Source: Desulfocapsa sp.
GTDB taxonomy: Bacteria; Desulfobacterota; Desulfobulbia; Desulfobulbales; Desulfocapsaceae
Direction of reading: 5' to 3'
Assembly (NCBI GenBank): GCA_013792135.1
Contig: VMSP01000119.1
Coordinates: forward strand, 1 to 42,117
DNA: 42,117 nt
Translations under genes and position numbers: made by a program
Shown here: in pieces, positions 32,812 to 41,929 of the stretch
Layout of the letters: each line of letters begins with the position of its first letter
How positions within the stretch are numbered: position 1 is the first letter of the stretch
Notes under the pieces: generated by a model
Told to the model about the DNA's origin: nothing
The model's input: the letters and a program-made list of their open reading frames with translations, nothing else
Database searches by the model: none

Positions 32812-34440
32812 TCAATGAGAAGCCACGTCACCGATCAGAACCTCGACACGATTTCTGCCCTTATTCTTCGCCTGATAGAGCGCATCGTCCACCCTTTTCA
32901 GGAGTGACGTCAAATCATCCTGTGGTTCAAACACAGTGACCCCAAAACTGACCGTCAGTGTGTCCACCTTATCGAAGTGATAGCTGGCTATTGCCAACCG
33001 CAGTTTCTCGGCCGTATTTCTGGCGGACTCGATGTCCGATTGCGGCATCAGCACCATGAACTCTTCTCCTCCCCACCGCCCCACAATATCAGAAACGCGG
33101 ATATTTTCCTTAACCAGTCCGGTGATGGCCAGCAACACATAGTCACCGACATCGTGACCGAAAGTATCATTCACGCACTTGAAATAATCGAGATCGTACA
33201 TGGTCAGCGCCATGGGAGTGCCATACCTCTTGGATTGATCCATTTCTCTCACCAGGATCGAAGTGAACTCCCGGCGGTTGGCAATGCCTGTCAGGCTGTC
33301 GGTGGTAGCGAGAAGGTATATTGCCTCCTCATCCCGTTTGCGTTGGGTAATGTCCATAACATAGATGCGAATAAGATTAACATCATGAACGTAGGAGATA
33401 TGCAGTTCATACGTCGCTTTGCCTATCTTTACCTCATCGACGATCTCTCCTCGCTCTTTACCTTGCCGCAAGGCGTTAATCTGCTCCGCCGTGCTATGCA
33501 GTAGAGGATGTGACTGCCCAAGCGCACCCAACTTGGGGAATAAGTTCTCAGCTGCCGGATTGAGATAGGAGATCTCCCCGGCAGCGTCAAGTTCGATCAC
33601 CGGACTGGGATGCAACGTGGGGAATGAGGCCAGACGGATAATTTCCTCCTGCACCTGTTTACGCTCAGTGATGTCGCGATCTATGCCACGATACCCGGCA
33701 AATTCGCCGTTCGAATCAAAAAAAGGGACCCCACAGCTCTCCAGAACCACCAGCCGACCATTCTTATGAAGATTTATATTCTCCAGTGCGACGATAGGCT
33801 CCCGTTTTTTGATAATTTCACCGAGAACTTCGGCGACGCGTTGCCCCTCTTCCGGCGACATTAAATCAAAAGGCGACTTACCCAGTAGCTCTTCCGGTGT
33901 ATACCCAAGCATGGTTTCGACCCTGGGGCTGACATAGGTATAGTTGCCGTTCTGGTCCATCTCCCATATCCAATCGCTCGTCGACTCGACCAAGGCACGG
34001 TATTTCTCTTCGCTCTGCCGCAGTGCTAAAGATGTTCGCTTCCGGGCGGTAATATCACGCACAATGCACAACCCATAGGGCTTATCGAGATTAACAAATC
34101 CCACGCTGACCTCTACAGCGAAGATTGAGCCATCCTTGCGCCGGTAACTAGTTTCAAAGCGCGCGGCTCCCGATTTCAGTTTCTGCTCCTCGATAAATTT
34201 ATAGCCCTCGGGGTTCAATCCAGAATCGATATCGCAAAGGCTCATGGACAGAAGTTCTGCCCTGCTGTAGCCAAGATCACGACAGGCAGTCTCATTCACA
34301 TCAAGAAATCGGAGTGTCAGGGGATCGATTACCTCAATGGCATCGCTGGAATGATCCAGCAATTTGCGCAAGAGACTGAGTTCGACATTCGCCTTGTGCA
34401 GAGCATCTGCCTCAAGTTTGGTCTTGGTGAGGTCATCCAT
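32812..34440 (-). CDS. Diguanylate cyclase with three PAS domains
   Basis: This 542-residue signalling protein has PAS domains at about residues 30-140, 150-265 and 285-365 (for example LLDHSSDAIEVIDPLTLRFL, TSDWIWEMDQNGNYTYVSPR), then a GGDEF domain. The active site is RWGGEEF, and RVSD five residues upstream is an intact inhibitory I-site. It should make cyclic di-GMP in response to signals sensed by PAS, without membrane spans. The frame has a TTG start at 34491; I prefer the ATG at 34440, preceded by AAGGAAA. It diverges from the histidine kinase across 298 bp. Confidence 0.92.
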   Translation of the reverse strand: MDDLTKTKLEADALHKANVELSLLRKLLDHSSDAIEVIDPLTLRFLDVNETACRDLGYSRAELLSMSLCDIDSGLNPEGYKFIEEQKLKSGAARFETSYRRKDGSIFAVEVSVGFVNLDKPYGLCIVRDITARKRTSLALRQSEEKYRALVESTSDWIWEMDQNGNYTYVSPRVETMLGYTPEELLGKSPFDLMSPEEGQRVAEVLGEIIKKREPIVALENINLHKNGRLVVLESCGVPFFDSNGEFAGYRGIDRDITERKQVQEEIIRLASFPTLHPSPVIELDAAGEISYLNPAAENLFPKLGALGQSHPLLHSTAEQINALRQGKERGEIVDEVKIGKATYELHISYVHDVNLIRIYVMDITQRKRDEEAIYLLATTDSLTGIANRREFTSILVREMDQSKRYGTPMALTMYDLDYFKCVNDTFGHDVGDYVLLAITGLVKENIRVSDIVGRWGGEEFMVLMPQSDIESARNTAEKLRLAIASYHFDKVDTLTVSFGVTVFEPQDDLTSLLKRVDDALYQAKNKGRNRVEVLIGDVASH

Positions 34441-34738
34441 TTGGGGTTTCCTTGTTCTTCCGGGTGACACAAAATAGATTTTTTCAGACAAGAATAAAAT
34501 TCTACAAGCTTAGACTAACAAAATAGCAAACTGCAAGTCAATGGATATTGATTTCAATACCTTTTTCACCTGGAAGCCATGATCGCAACTGTTACTTCCG
34601 TATTGTTATCGTTTTATGATAGGATAAATGAGTATCTAATTCTGTGATACTGTAGATGGCCATCAGAGAGCAAGCCACCGTGTCTATGTTAAAGTGTAAA
34701 CAAGGGCGGTACAAACTGCGATCAAGGGGATGGATATA

Positions 34739-35992
34739 ATGTTTATTCCAGAAGGGTACCCAGGACGGATCCTCAGTGGGTCGTACTCACAGGCCTTACG
34801 TGAGCACGTGCAGCGCAGTATCGAACGGCTTGAGAATTTCGAGCGGCTGGCCCTCGCTCCCATGGTATATGTGGCAGCCTGGCGGGAGCAGGAAAAGGTA
34901 ATCTGGTACGAATTTGTTGGCCAACGTTTTCTCAGACTTCTGGACTGCCCAGGTAACCAGGCCGCGTCCCGTTTCCGTTCCCTGGTTCTTGACCAACGAA
35001 CCTACAGCTCCCATGTAGGCGATCTGGACGTCCATGAGGTGATTATCCCCTCTGACCACTTACGAGAAGAGGAGGACAACCTACGCCGACACCGATTGCA
35101 GGCTGGACGGATGGAAGCCATCTACAAGATGAACCTTGCCGGAACCAGCTGGCTCAAAGATAGCTCTATTCTTGAGACATGGCCGGCGGACGGGATCTGC
35201 CTCTCCTTTGGCTGCCTGCTCGATGTCTCCAAAGAGATGGAACAGAAGGATCAAATCCACCGGGAGAATATGGTAGTCCAGCGGGACAAGTCTATCTTGG
35301 TGGCAGTGGAGCGGACCAATGCCCTGAACAACATGGCGACACGGCTCTGTCACGAGATTCGCAATCCCATTGCCTCACTCGGTGGTTTGGTCAAACGGCT
35401 GCACACCATGTGTGAGCTAGAGACCAAGATGGCACGCTATCTGGAGGTGGTCGAACACGAAGCGGTCAGGCTGGAAAAGATCCTGGCCGGATTCGTCGCC
35501 TATACCCGTTCCCTTGAACTGCGCCGTGAGACGGTCGAGCCCAGGACCCTGCTCAGCTCGGTCCTCTGTCTGCTCAAAACCGACCTGGAACGCCAAGGCA
35601 TCGAGCCGTTTCTCCATGATCAGACGGATCTGCCGACCCTCTTTATCGACCGAGAACTGATGGAAGAAGCCCTTCTCCATGTCGTTAAGAACGGGATCGA
35701 GGCATTACCGGGAGGCGGAACGATTGAGTGTTTCCTCGAAAGGACGGAGGGTGCATTGCGGATCAGGATCCTCGACCATGGTGCCGGGATCCAGGAGAAT
35801 ATTCGGGCGCGGATCTTTGAACCCTTCTTTACCACCAAGTTGTACGGAGCTGGGCTCGGTCTTTCCATGGCCGACAAGATAATCCAGATGCATGGCGGCA
35901 CTCTGGGCCTTCAGGCAGGCCAGGAACAAGGGACTGAGGCGATAATTCTCCTGCCTGAGCAGGAAACAACCGGGAGATCAACTGCACTATAA
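34739..35992 (+). CDS. Soluble sensor histidine kinase
   Basis: The 417 residues have an N-terminal region of about 180 residues without a clear named domain or membrane span, a coiled segment (KDQIHRENMVVQRDKS), the HisKA box RLCHEIRNPIASL with His205, and an ATPase domain with the N box (HVVKNGIEALPGG), DHGAGI and GAGLGLSMADK. It is a cytoplasmic kinase that should phosphorylate a response regulator, perhaps the one at 31403. The ATG at 34739 is chosen because AAGGGG lies 7 nt upstream; the ATG at 34730 is too close to that site. Confidence 0.88.
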   Translation: MFIPEGYPGRILSGSYSQALREHVQRSIERLENFERLALAPMVYVAAWREQEKVIWYEFVGQRFLRLLDCPGNQAASRFRSLVLDQRTYSSHVGDLDVHEVIIPSDHLREEEDNLRRHRLQAGRMEAIYKMNLAGTSWLKDSSILETWPADGICLSFGCLLDVSKEMEQKDQIHRENMVVQRDKSILVAVERTNALNNMATRLCHEIRNPIASLGGLVKRLHTMCELETKMARYLEVVEHEAVRLEKILAGFVAYTRSLELRRETVEPRTLLSSVLCLLKTDLERQGIEPFLHDQTDLPTLFIDRELMEEALLHVVKNGIEALPGGGTIECFLERTEGALRIRILDHGAGIQENIRARIFEPFFTTKLYGAGLGLSMADKIIQMHGGTLGLQAGQEQGTEAIILLPEQETTGRSTAL

Positions 35993-36002
35993 TGAACAAG
36001 CC

Positions 36003-36138
36003 AATCTCGCAAAAAAATCAAGATTGTCATAATGTCAGTTCGACCATCTGGACAAATCTTAATAGTATCAGTCGATCAAGAAGAAAGATTTCTCTCTACC
36101 GCTCGAAATGACAGACTTTTTTGACTTTTTGCGAGATT
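36003..36138. mobile_element. MITE-like element with 13-bp terminal inverted repeats
   Basis: AATCTCGCAAAAA (36003-36015) is exactly inverted as TTTTTGCGAGATT at 36126-36138. Inner parts also pair loosely (TGTCAGTTCGA against TCGAAATGACA). The 136-bp unit has no gene and lies between two unrelated genes. No target duplication is obvious. The remainder of 35993-36237 shows nothing. Confidence 0.55.
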
Positions 36139-36237
36139 ATCAGACAGGAATCGGACTTCGGTTCCAATTTACCCCTGATGCCAAAAGAGATGAATGAATA
36201 TTCCCGAGCAATTTCTGTTGTGAACACCATCTATTTC

Positions 36238-37143
36238 TCAGTCACAGAAGGGATGGACATCGGGCCTTTCCATGCTTGAACCAGGCAGAATGATCCGAAC
36301 CTTTTCTACCAGATGATCAGGATAATAACTTTCTTTAGCTCTGCGCAAGCCGGGAATACCGAGATCCTGTTCCCGATTGACATAGGTAAAATCGCCAAGG
36401 TTTTCTCTGGCAAACCGTTGATTGATCAACTGGGACAATCCTTGAAACTGAGACATGGCCTTCTCAAAATGGCAGACCGCGGTTAAGGGATTGAGCGCCT
36501 CTCCCACTGTAAAGGCCTCGATGGTTTCATCAATCCGGATGGCACCGCCGGTGAGTCCAAATTCCGAATAATGATGCAGGGTTTCTACTATTGCCTGATA
36601 TTCTCCGCATAAGCCCGGTTCGGTTTTACAATCCCTGGCAGCACACCATCGATCCTGCATCACCAGACATTCAGGAATTATATCCGCGGTGATGATTTCG
36701 TATCGGCAGTCATACGCAGCCAGACACTGATTTATGTGATTTCTTTTTTTAGTGAAATTCCTACCGGCGAGGGTGGCAAGATCTTCTCGGCAGTAAACAT
36801 AGTCACTATTATCCCGGTCCTCGATAAGCATTGCATCAGTCGGCAGGACCACATCGACAAGTCTTTCCTGCGGAAAACGGTCCACTCCTGCTATCTGGCT
36901 GCCATATTCACTGAAAACATCGGACAGGGATACCGGACCGACTGGATTTCCCAGGAGCAACCGTCCCATTTTTGTATCGGCAAAAAATATCAATGATTCT
37001 CTGAACGTATCCAGCCAGACCTGCCGTGTACGGTGCCATGCATAGAGATTGGTAAAAGTCAGTTCAGAGATCTCCGGGGGAAACCGTGTGAGGTATTCCA
37101 TAACGATCGGCCTGTCATCAAGAGAAAGAGGATGTAGTTTCAT
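36238..37143 (-). CDS. DUF2156 protein (GNAT-like, lysyltransferase-related)
   Basis: This 301-residue soluble protein begins MKLHPLSLDDRPIVMEYLTR and has FTNLYAWHRT, KKRNHINQCLAAYDCRYE and GAIRIDETIEAFTVGEALNP, then YVNREQDLGIPGLRRAKESY. These are features of DUF2156, a double acetyltransferase-like fold shared with the C-terminal part of MprF-type lysyl-lipid transferases. No membrane spans are present, so it acts in the cytoplasm. The substrate is unknown. It diverges from waaA across 231 bp. Confidence 0.85.
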   Translation of the reverse strand: MKLHPLSLDDRPIVMEYLTRFPPEISELTFTNLYAWHRTRQVWLDTFRESLIFFADTKMGRLLLGNPVGPVSLSDVFSEYGSQIAGVDRFPQERLVDVVLPTDAMLIEDRDNSDYVYCREDLATLAGRNFTKKRNHINQCLAAYDCRYEIITADIIPECLVMQDRWCAARDCKTEPGLCGEYQAIVETLHHYSEFGLTGGAIRIDETIEAFTVGEALNPLTAVCHFEKAMSQFQGLSQLINQRFARENLGDFTYVNREQDLGIPGLRRAKESYYPDHLVEKVRIILPGSSMERPDVHPFCD

Positions 37144-37374
37144 TGAATTCCTCTGTAATTGTATAAAAGTTTAAAAATAATGGTAATTTTCATTTCACGA
37201 ATTATATCTTGCTTTATCATATTCAGCGTAAAGAAATTGTGATACAGTTATTTTTGAACGACAGAGGCTTTTGCAGGTAAATAAGCCGGAACCGGGACTC
37301 CGGTCATGGCCGTCACCCTTCAGTCAAAAATGACTAAACTCCTTTTTTTGACTTTTACAAGAGGCTCATCCATC

Positions 37375-38649
37375 ATGCTTACACTCTATAATATTACCCA
37401 GATCATCTTTCTGATCATTACTCTCCCCTTCCTGCTGGCCGTGGTACTGCTGACTCCCAAGTACCGCTTACGAACCTGGAAGCGGCTTGGGTTCGGCCTC
37501 AGATCACAGATTAAACACACGAAGAAGGAAGAGCGCAAGACTATCTGGATTCACGCCCTCTCAGTTGGGGAAGTAACCTCAGCTCTGGCGCTCATCTCCG
37601 GCGTCCGGAACCGCTTCCCGGAAGCATTTCTGGTATTTTCCACCTCAACCAGTTCCGGGGCCAAGGTCGCGGAACAACTCATGGCCGATCACGCTGACAT
37701 CCTGATCCCATTTCCGCTCGATATTCTGCCAGTGACTGCCTTTTTTATAAAGCTCATCCAACCTGATCTTTTCATCCTTGTGGAAACCGATTTCTGGCCC
37801 AATATACTAACATGTCTGCAGCGAAAAAAGATCCCTGTCATGCTGGTTAATGGCCGAATTTCTCACAAATCCATGGCCTCATATCGGCGTTTTGCTTTTT
37901 TCTTCAGGCCCTTGTTTCAAACCTTTCACCACCTCTGCATGCAGACCGAAACCGACCGGGTCCGCATGATTGATCTTGGCGTACCTGAAGATCGGGTCCT
38001 CACTCTTGGCAACCTGAAATTCGACACCCCGCTCATCACTGCCAGCTCAACGTTGCAAGAGGAACCTATGGTGCTTCCTGATGACAGTCTGCTGCTGATC
38101 GCCGGTTCGACTCACAAAGGCGAAGAGGAAATCATCCTCTCAGCGTATGTCAGGCTTAGAACAGCATACCCCAATCTTTTTCTCATTATTGCCCCAAGAG
38201 ATATCAGCCGGGGCAAAGAGATTCAAGAGCTGGCCAGGACCAAAGGCATCACCGTCAGCTGTCGCTCAGATAAAACCGAGCACAGCCAGAGGCTTCTCGT
38301 CCTCGACACCATTGGCGAGTTGGCCGGCTGTTACCGTTTTGCCGACATTGCCTTTGTAGGAGGAAGTCTGCGGCACAAAGGGGGACATAATCCCATTGAG
38401 CCTGCAGTCATGGGTGCTCCTGTACTCTTTGGCCCGCACATGGAAGACTTTGCCGAGATCAGCCAGGATCTTCTCACCGCCGGCGGGGCCATAAGAGTCG
38501 GTGGTGAAGAGTCTCTGTTTCAGGCTGCCGACACATGGCTGTCCGATGTCCGGCTTCGGAAAGAGGCAGGTCTGGCCGCCCTCAAATGCGTGGAGAACCA
38601 GCAGGGCGTCATTGAGCGCCATCTGCAACTGATCCAAGCAATACTGTGA
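37375..38649 (+). CDS. waaA: 3-deoxy-D-manno-octulosonic acid (Kdo) transferase
   Basis: This 424-residue inner membrane glycosyltransferase adds Kdo to lipid A in LPS synthesis. It has an N-terminal anchor (IIFLIITLPFLLAVVLL), the N-terminal domain with HALSVGEVTSALALISGV and TSTSSGAKVAEQL, ETDFWPNIL, LVNGRISHKS, and the C-terminal donor-binding domain AGSTHKGEEEIIL and GGSLRHKGGHNPIEPAVMGA. The ATG at 37375 gives the usual N-terminus; the open frame upstream has no family match. The 3' end overlaps comEC by 4 nt (GTGA). It shows that the host is Gram-negative with LPS. Confidence 0.93.
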   Translation: MLTLYNITQIIFLIITLPFLLAVVLLTPKYRLRTWKRLGFGLRSQIKHTKKEERKTIWIHALSVGEVTSALALISGVRNRFPEAFLVFSTSTSSGAKVAEQLMADHADILIPFPLDILPVTAFFIKLIQPDLFILVETDFWPNILTCLQRKKIPVMLVNGRISHKSMASYRRFAFFFRPLFQTFHHLCMQTETDRVRMIDLGVPEDRVLTLGNLKFDTPLITASSTLQEEPMVLPDDSLLLIAGSTHKGEEEIILSAYVRLRTAYPNLFLIIAPRDISRGKEIQELARTKGITVSCRSDKTEHSQRLLVLDTIGELAGCYRFADIAFVGGSLRHKGGHNPIEPAVMGAPVLFGPHMEDFAEISQDLLTAGGAIRVGGEESLFQAADTWLSDVRLRKEAGLAALKCVENQQGVIERHLQLIQAIL

Positions 38650-41123
38650 GCAGGGTATTTTATTCCCTTTCCACCCACCTCCTGCTGGTTGTCACTTTCT
38701 TTTTCGCCCTTGGTATCAGCCTCGCCCTGCAAATCGACATCATGCAAGGCCGGATTTTCCTCCTGCCCCTGTTCACAGGTAGCTGTGCCCTGTTCAGTCA
38801 CCTGCGAAGACATCACCAAACAACGCTCTTTCTGCTCCTGCCTTTTGTCGCCAGTCTCGGCTTTGTTCATGGTTCCCTTGCCGGCAGAGAACCGCCATCT
38901 TCTAATCATATCTTTCAACTGATTAAGCAGGAACAAGAGGCAATTCTGCTCTGTACCCTGACAAAGATGCCTGGATTTAATGGCGAGAACAGCAGCCTGC
39001 TGGTTGAGGCCCAGTCCCTGCGTCTCAAAGATAGCACTGATTTTAACGCCGCACGCGGTCTGGTACAACTGAAACTCAAGGCCCACTGGCCAAAAAACCT
39101 GCTGCCAGGCGACCAACTCGCCATCCGCGCCAGGCTGGATCGTCCCCGCACCTTTCACAATCCCGGCAGTTTTGACTACCCCACCTTTCTGGCCCGGCAG
39201 GATATTCGCATAACAGGCTGGATCAAATCCCCTTTGCATATCTACAGACTGGAAGAGCATTCCTCATTCCTGCACCAGATGCGCTACCTGCCAGAGCGGC
39301 TCCGCAGCCAAATCGGTTCTTTTATTGAGCAGACCGTGACCACACCCGAGATCAGCAGTGTCTATAAGGCGCTGCTGATCGGCGACGCTTCAGGGATAAG
39401 TCAGGAGACCCTTGAAGCCTTCAAAGGATCGGGCTGTCGACATATCCTCTCAATTTCCGGAGCCCATTTATCCATCCTGGCCACCTTTCTTTTCTTTATT
39501 ATTTACTGGCTGCTGAGAAGATCGGAATATCTTATCCTCCGTTATCCGGTGAAAAAAATCGCCGCCGGACTCTGCCTGCTGCCGCTTGCCATTTACACCC
39601 TGCTGGCCGGGGCCAATACCCCGGTCATTCGCGCCATGATCATGGTGACCGTGTTCATGGTCGCCCTCTGTGCCGACAAACGAAAATCCCTCTTTATCCC
39701 CCTGGCCCTGGCCGCTCTGCTTATCCTCATCTGGGATCCAAACAGTCTTTTCACCGCCTCCTTTCAACTTTCCTTTATGGCAGTCGCCTCCATTGCACTT
39801 GTGTCTCCTATCCTTACCAGACTGGTGACAGCAGAAGAGAGAAATGAAACTTTTTACCAGAGGATGAGAAGTCGTCTTTGCCAATTTATCCTGGCTGCCC
39901 TGACCGTATCCATGGCCGCCACCATCGGCACCGCCCCCCTGCTTCTCTATTATTTCAACCGGATCTCAGTCGTTGGTCCCGCCGCCAACCTGCCTGTTGA
40001 GTCTCTGATCTGCCTGTGGAGCCTACCCCTCGGTTTTCTAGCCTGCCCGCTTATCTTTATCGCCCCGCCTGCCGCCGCTCTGCTCCTCCACCTCGGTTCC
40101 ATCGGACTGATGCTTTCGCTGAAGATAACCACTTTCTTCAATAGTTTTCCCTTTTCCTCTCTCTGGCTGCCAACACCGTCACCGACTCTCATCGTTCTTT
40201 ATTATGCAGCCATCTTCATTGCCATGTCAGGAATTCCCGTCAGCAGGAGCGCCAGGGCTCTTAGCGCCGGCGCCGGGGTCCTGATCATTTTCCTCTTTAT
40301 CTTTCCACCTTCCGAACTCCTGAAACAAAGAATTATCTCCAGTGAAATCACCTTTCTCGACGTGAGCCAGGGCAGCTCCACCTTCCTCCAGCTCCCCGCC
40401 GGCAAACGGGTGCTCATCGATGGCGGTGGCGGTGCGACCTCTCCCAACTTCAATACCGGAGAAAACATCATTGCCCCTTTCCTCTGGCAGAGGGGAATCA
40501 AGCACTTGGACGCCATCATTATCACCCATGGCGATTCGGATCATTACAACGGCATCCCTTTTCTGCTGCAACGCTTCCGGCCGGAAATTCTCTGGATCAA
40601 TGACCGTAGCGGACACGAAAACGCCTGGCGGCAGATGCTGGCACTGGCTGATCAACTTCATATCCAGATCAGGATACCACGGCCAAGGGAACAACTGATC
40701 GAGAGTGGGGGTGCAGAGATTGTCCACCTGGGAAATCCAGGAGAACCTGACGGGACCAGATCAAACGATCAGAGCTTGATTCTTCGTTTTGCCCACGCCA
40801 AGCTTTCCTGTCTCTTTGCCGGAGATATCAGTCACAAGGTGGAGTCGCAACTGGTCGATAAAAAGTTGCCGCTCCAATCGACCCTCCTGCTCTCACCGCA
40901 CCATGGCTCATCAACATCCAACTCCGAAAAATTCCTCAAGGCCGTCAATCCAGATATGATCGTGGTCTCGGCGGGACGGTTCCAGCCCGATCATTTTCCA
41001 ACGCCTGAGGTGCGAAAACGTTGCCTTGATCTGGGAATCAAGATGTTGATTACTGCTGAACAAGGGGCAATCACCTTTACCGAAAAAAATGTCATTCCCA
41101 CGGTCATAAGCAAATCATATTGA
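38646..41123 (+). CDS. comEC: ComEC/Rec2 DNA-uptake channel protein
   Basis: This 825-residue inner membrane protein forms the channel for single-stranded DNA uptake. It has an N-terminal OB-fold-like DUF4131 part (GLVQLKLKAHWPKNLLPGDQ, FDYPTFLARQDI), the Competence membrane domain (SGCRHILSISGAHLSILATF, GANTPVIRAMIM) with many spans, and a C-terminal metallo-beta-lactamase domain with ITHGDSDHYNGI and SPHHGSSTSNSEKFL. The start is GTG at 38646, overlapping the waaA stop, which suggests coupled translation. All three domains are present. Other competence genes are not in the window. Confidence 0.93.
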   Translation: MSRVFYSLSTHLLLVVTFFFALGISLALQIDIMQGRIFLLPLFTGSCALFSHLRRHHQTTLFLLLPFVASLGFVHGSLAGREPPSSNHIFQLIKQEQEAILLCTLTKMPGFNGENSSLLVEAQSLRLKDSTDFNAARGLVQLKLKAHWPKNLLPGDQLAIRARLDRPRTFHNPGSFDYPTFLARQDIRITGWIKSPLHIYRLEEHSSFLHQMRYLPERLRSQIGSFIEQTVTTPEISSVYKALLIGDASGISQETLEAFKGSGCRHILSISGAHLSILATFLFFIIYWLLRRSEYLILRYPVKKIAAGLCLLPLAIYTLLAGANTPVIRAMIMVTVFMVALCADKRKSLFIPLALAALLILIWDPNSLFTASFQLSFMAVASIALVSPILTRLVTAEERNETFYQRMRSRLCQFILAALTVSMAATIGTAPLLLYYFNRISVVGPAANLPVESLICLWSLPLGFLACPLIFIAPPAAALLLHLGSIGLMLSLKITTFFNSFPFSSLWLPTPSPTLIVLYYAAIFIAMSGIPVSRSARALSAGAGVLIIFLFIFPPSELLKQRIISSEITFLDVSQGSSTFLQLPAGKRVLIDGGGGATSPNFNTGENIIAPFLWQRGIKHLDAIIITHGDSDHYNGIPFLLQRFRPEILWINDRSGHENAWRQMLALADQLHIQIRIPRPREQLIESGGAEIVHLGNPGEPDGTRSNDQSLILRFAHAKLSCLFAGDISHKVESQLVDKKLPLQSTLLLSPHHGSSTSNSEKFLKAVNPDMIVVSAGRFQPDHFPTPEVRKRCLDLGIKMLITAEQGAITFTEKNVIPTVISKSY

Positions 41124-41258
41124 CCAAGAGGTCGAGTAGACCGGCTCCTTTGATGAAAGTAACGTATCCATGGCGAGTCTTTAATGACGCCTCGTCGCAC
41201 GCGACTACTACGTGAGTCCCACTTTACCTTATCTCATCATTGTCACCGGCCCCTCTCA

Positions 41259-41291
41259 GAACCGTGCTTGCGCTATTTACGCACACGGCTC
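41259..41291 (-). ncRNA. Group II intron A, domain V
   Basis: On the minus strand the sequence is GAGCCGTGTGCGT-AAATAGCGCAAGCACGGTTC, the catalytic domain V hairpin of a group II intron. It lies directly after the stop of the maturase fragment. The intron's 3' end should lie in the next 100 bp toward comEC (41124-41258), which has no other gene. I cannot place the exact splice site. Confidence 0.85.
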
Positions 41292-41292
41292 C

Positions 41293-41855
41293 TCACATAG
41301 TATTCACAGGTACTCCGAACATACTGACCATAATTCGTGGTTTCGGTAGTGGGAATCGCTTCAGCATTTTATTGAATTCTTCCCAGTTAAGGCAGCTTCT
41401 CTTTCCTCTACGGTTCAGCCACTTGAACAGCAACCTTTTTATCGCTTGATCAAATCGCATAATCCCACGATAATTATCGGTTACTCCGTAGTAGTTGTAA
41501 TGGCCCCTCAATTTGGCCTTGGCTATTTCCCAGAGTTCCTTGGTTTTCAAGGTCCTGGCCTTCATTAGCCATTCTTTGAAGATCCTCAGCTTGGCGACAA
41601 ACTTCTTGCGGGCAGTAACCCGCTTCATCCGAAACCCCGTGCCGTTCCGTCTTGTGCCGCAATAGTGGGTAAGGCCAAGAAAATCAAATGTCTCTGCCCT
41701 TTCCCCTCTTTTATTGGCACTCTGGACGGCAAATCTTCCAAACTCCATCTCCTTGGTCTTAGTCGGTTCTACCTCAAGGCTAAACTTGCCCAACCGTTGC
41801 CCCAACTCTACCCGAAACCGCTCGGCGTCTGCCTTGCACTGGAAGCAGACAACAA
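41293..41855 (-). pseudogene. Group II intron A reverse transcriptase/maturase, 3' part
   Basis: The frame begins at LVVCFQCKADAERFRVELGQ, just after where YADD should be, and continues through KTKEMEFGRFAVQSANKRGE, AETFDFLGLTHYCGTRRNG, then the maturase X domain (KLRGHYNYYGVTDNYRGIMR, RLLFKWLNRRGKRSCLNW) to PLPKPRI. The N-terminal RT motifs are not in the window. Another intron's 3' end abuts exactly at the YADD position (41856), so the gene is interrupted. Open-frame sequence upstream of 41855 belongs to the other intron. Confidence 0.85.
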
Positions 41856-41929
41856 GTCGAGTAGCCCGAGGGACCTTCCCCCTCGGGCTCTCACAGAACC
41901 GGACGTGAACGTCTCCGCTCATCCGGCTC
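41856..41929 (-). ncRNA. Group II intron B, domains V-VI and 3' end
   Basis: On the minus strand, GAGCCGGATGAGCGGAGACG followed by TTCACGTCCGGTTC (41929-41896) is a domain V hairpin of a different intron type. It is followed by a stem GCCCGAGGG/CCCTCGGGC (domain VI) and CTACTCGAC, the expected intron 3' end at 41856. It lies right after intron B's maturase stop. Confidence 0.8.

Noticed and set aside
34670-34700. Sigma-54 promoter before the histidine kinase (TGGCCATCAGAGAGCA)
   Set aside because: GG and GC spacing fits, but too many other consensus positions differ.
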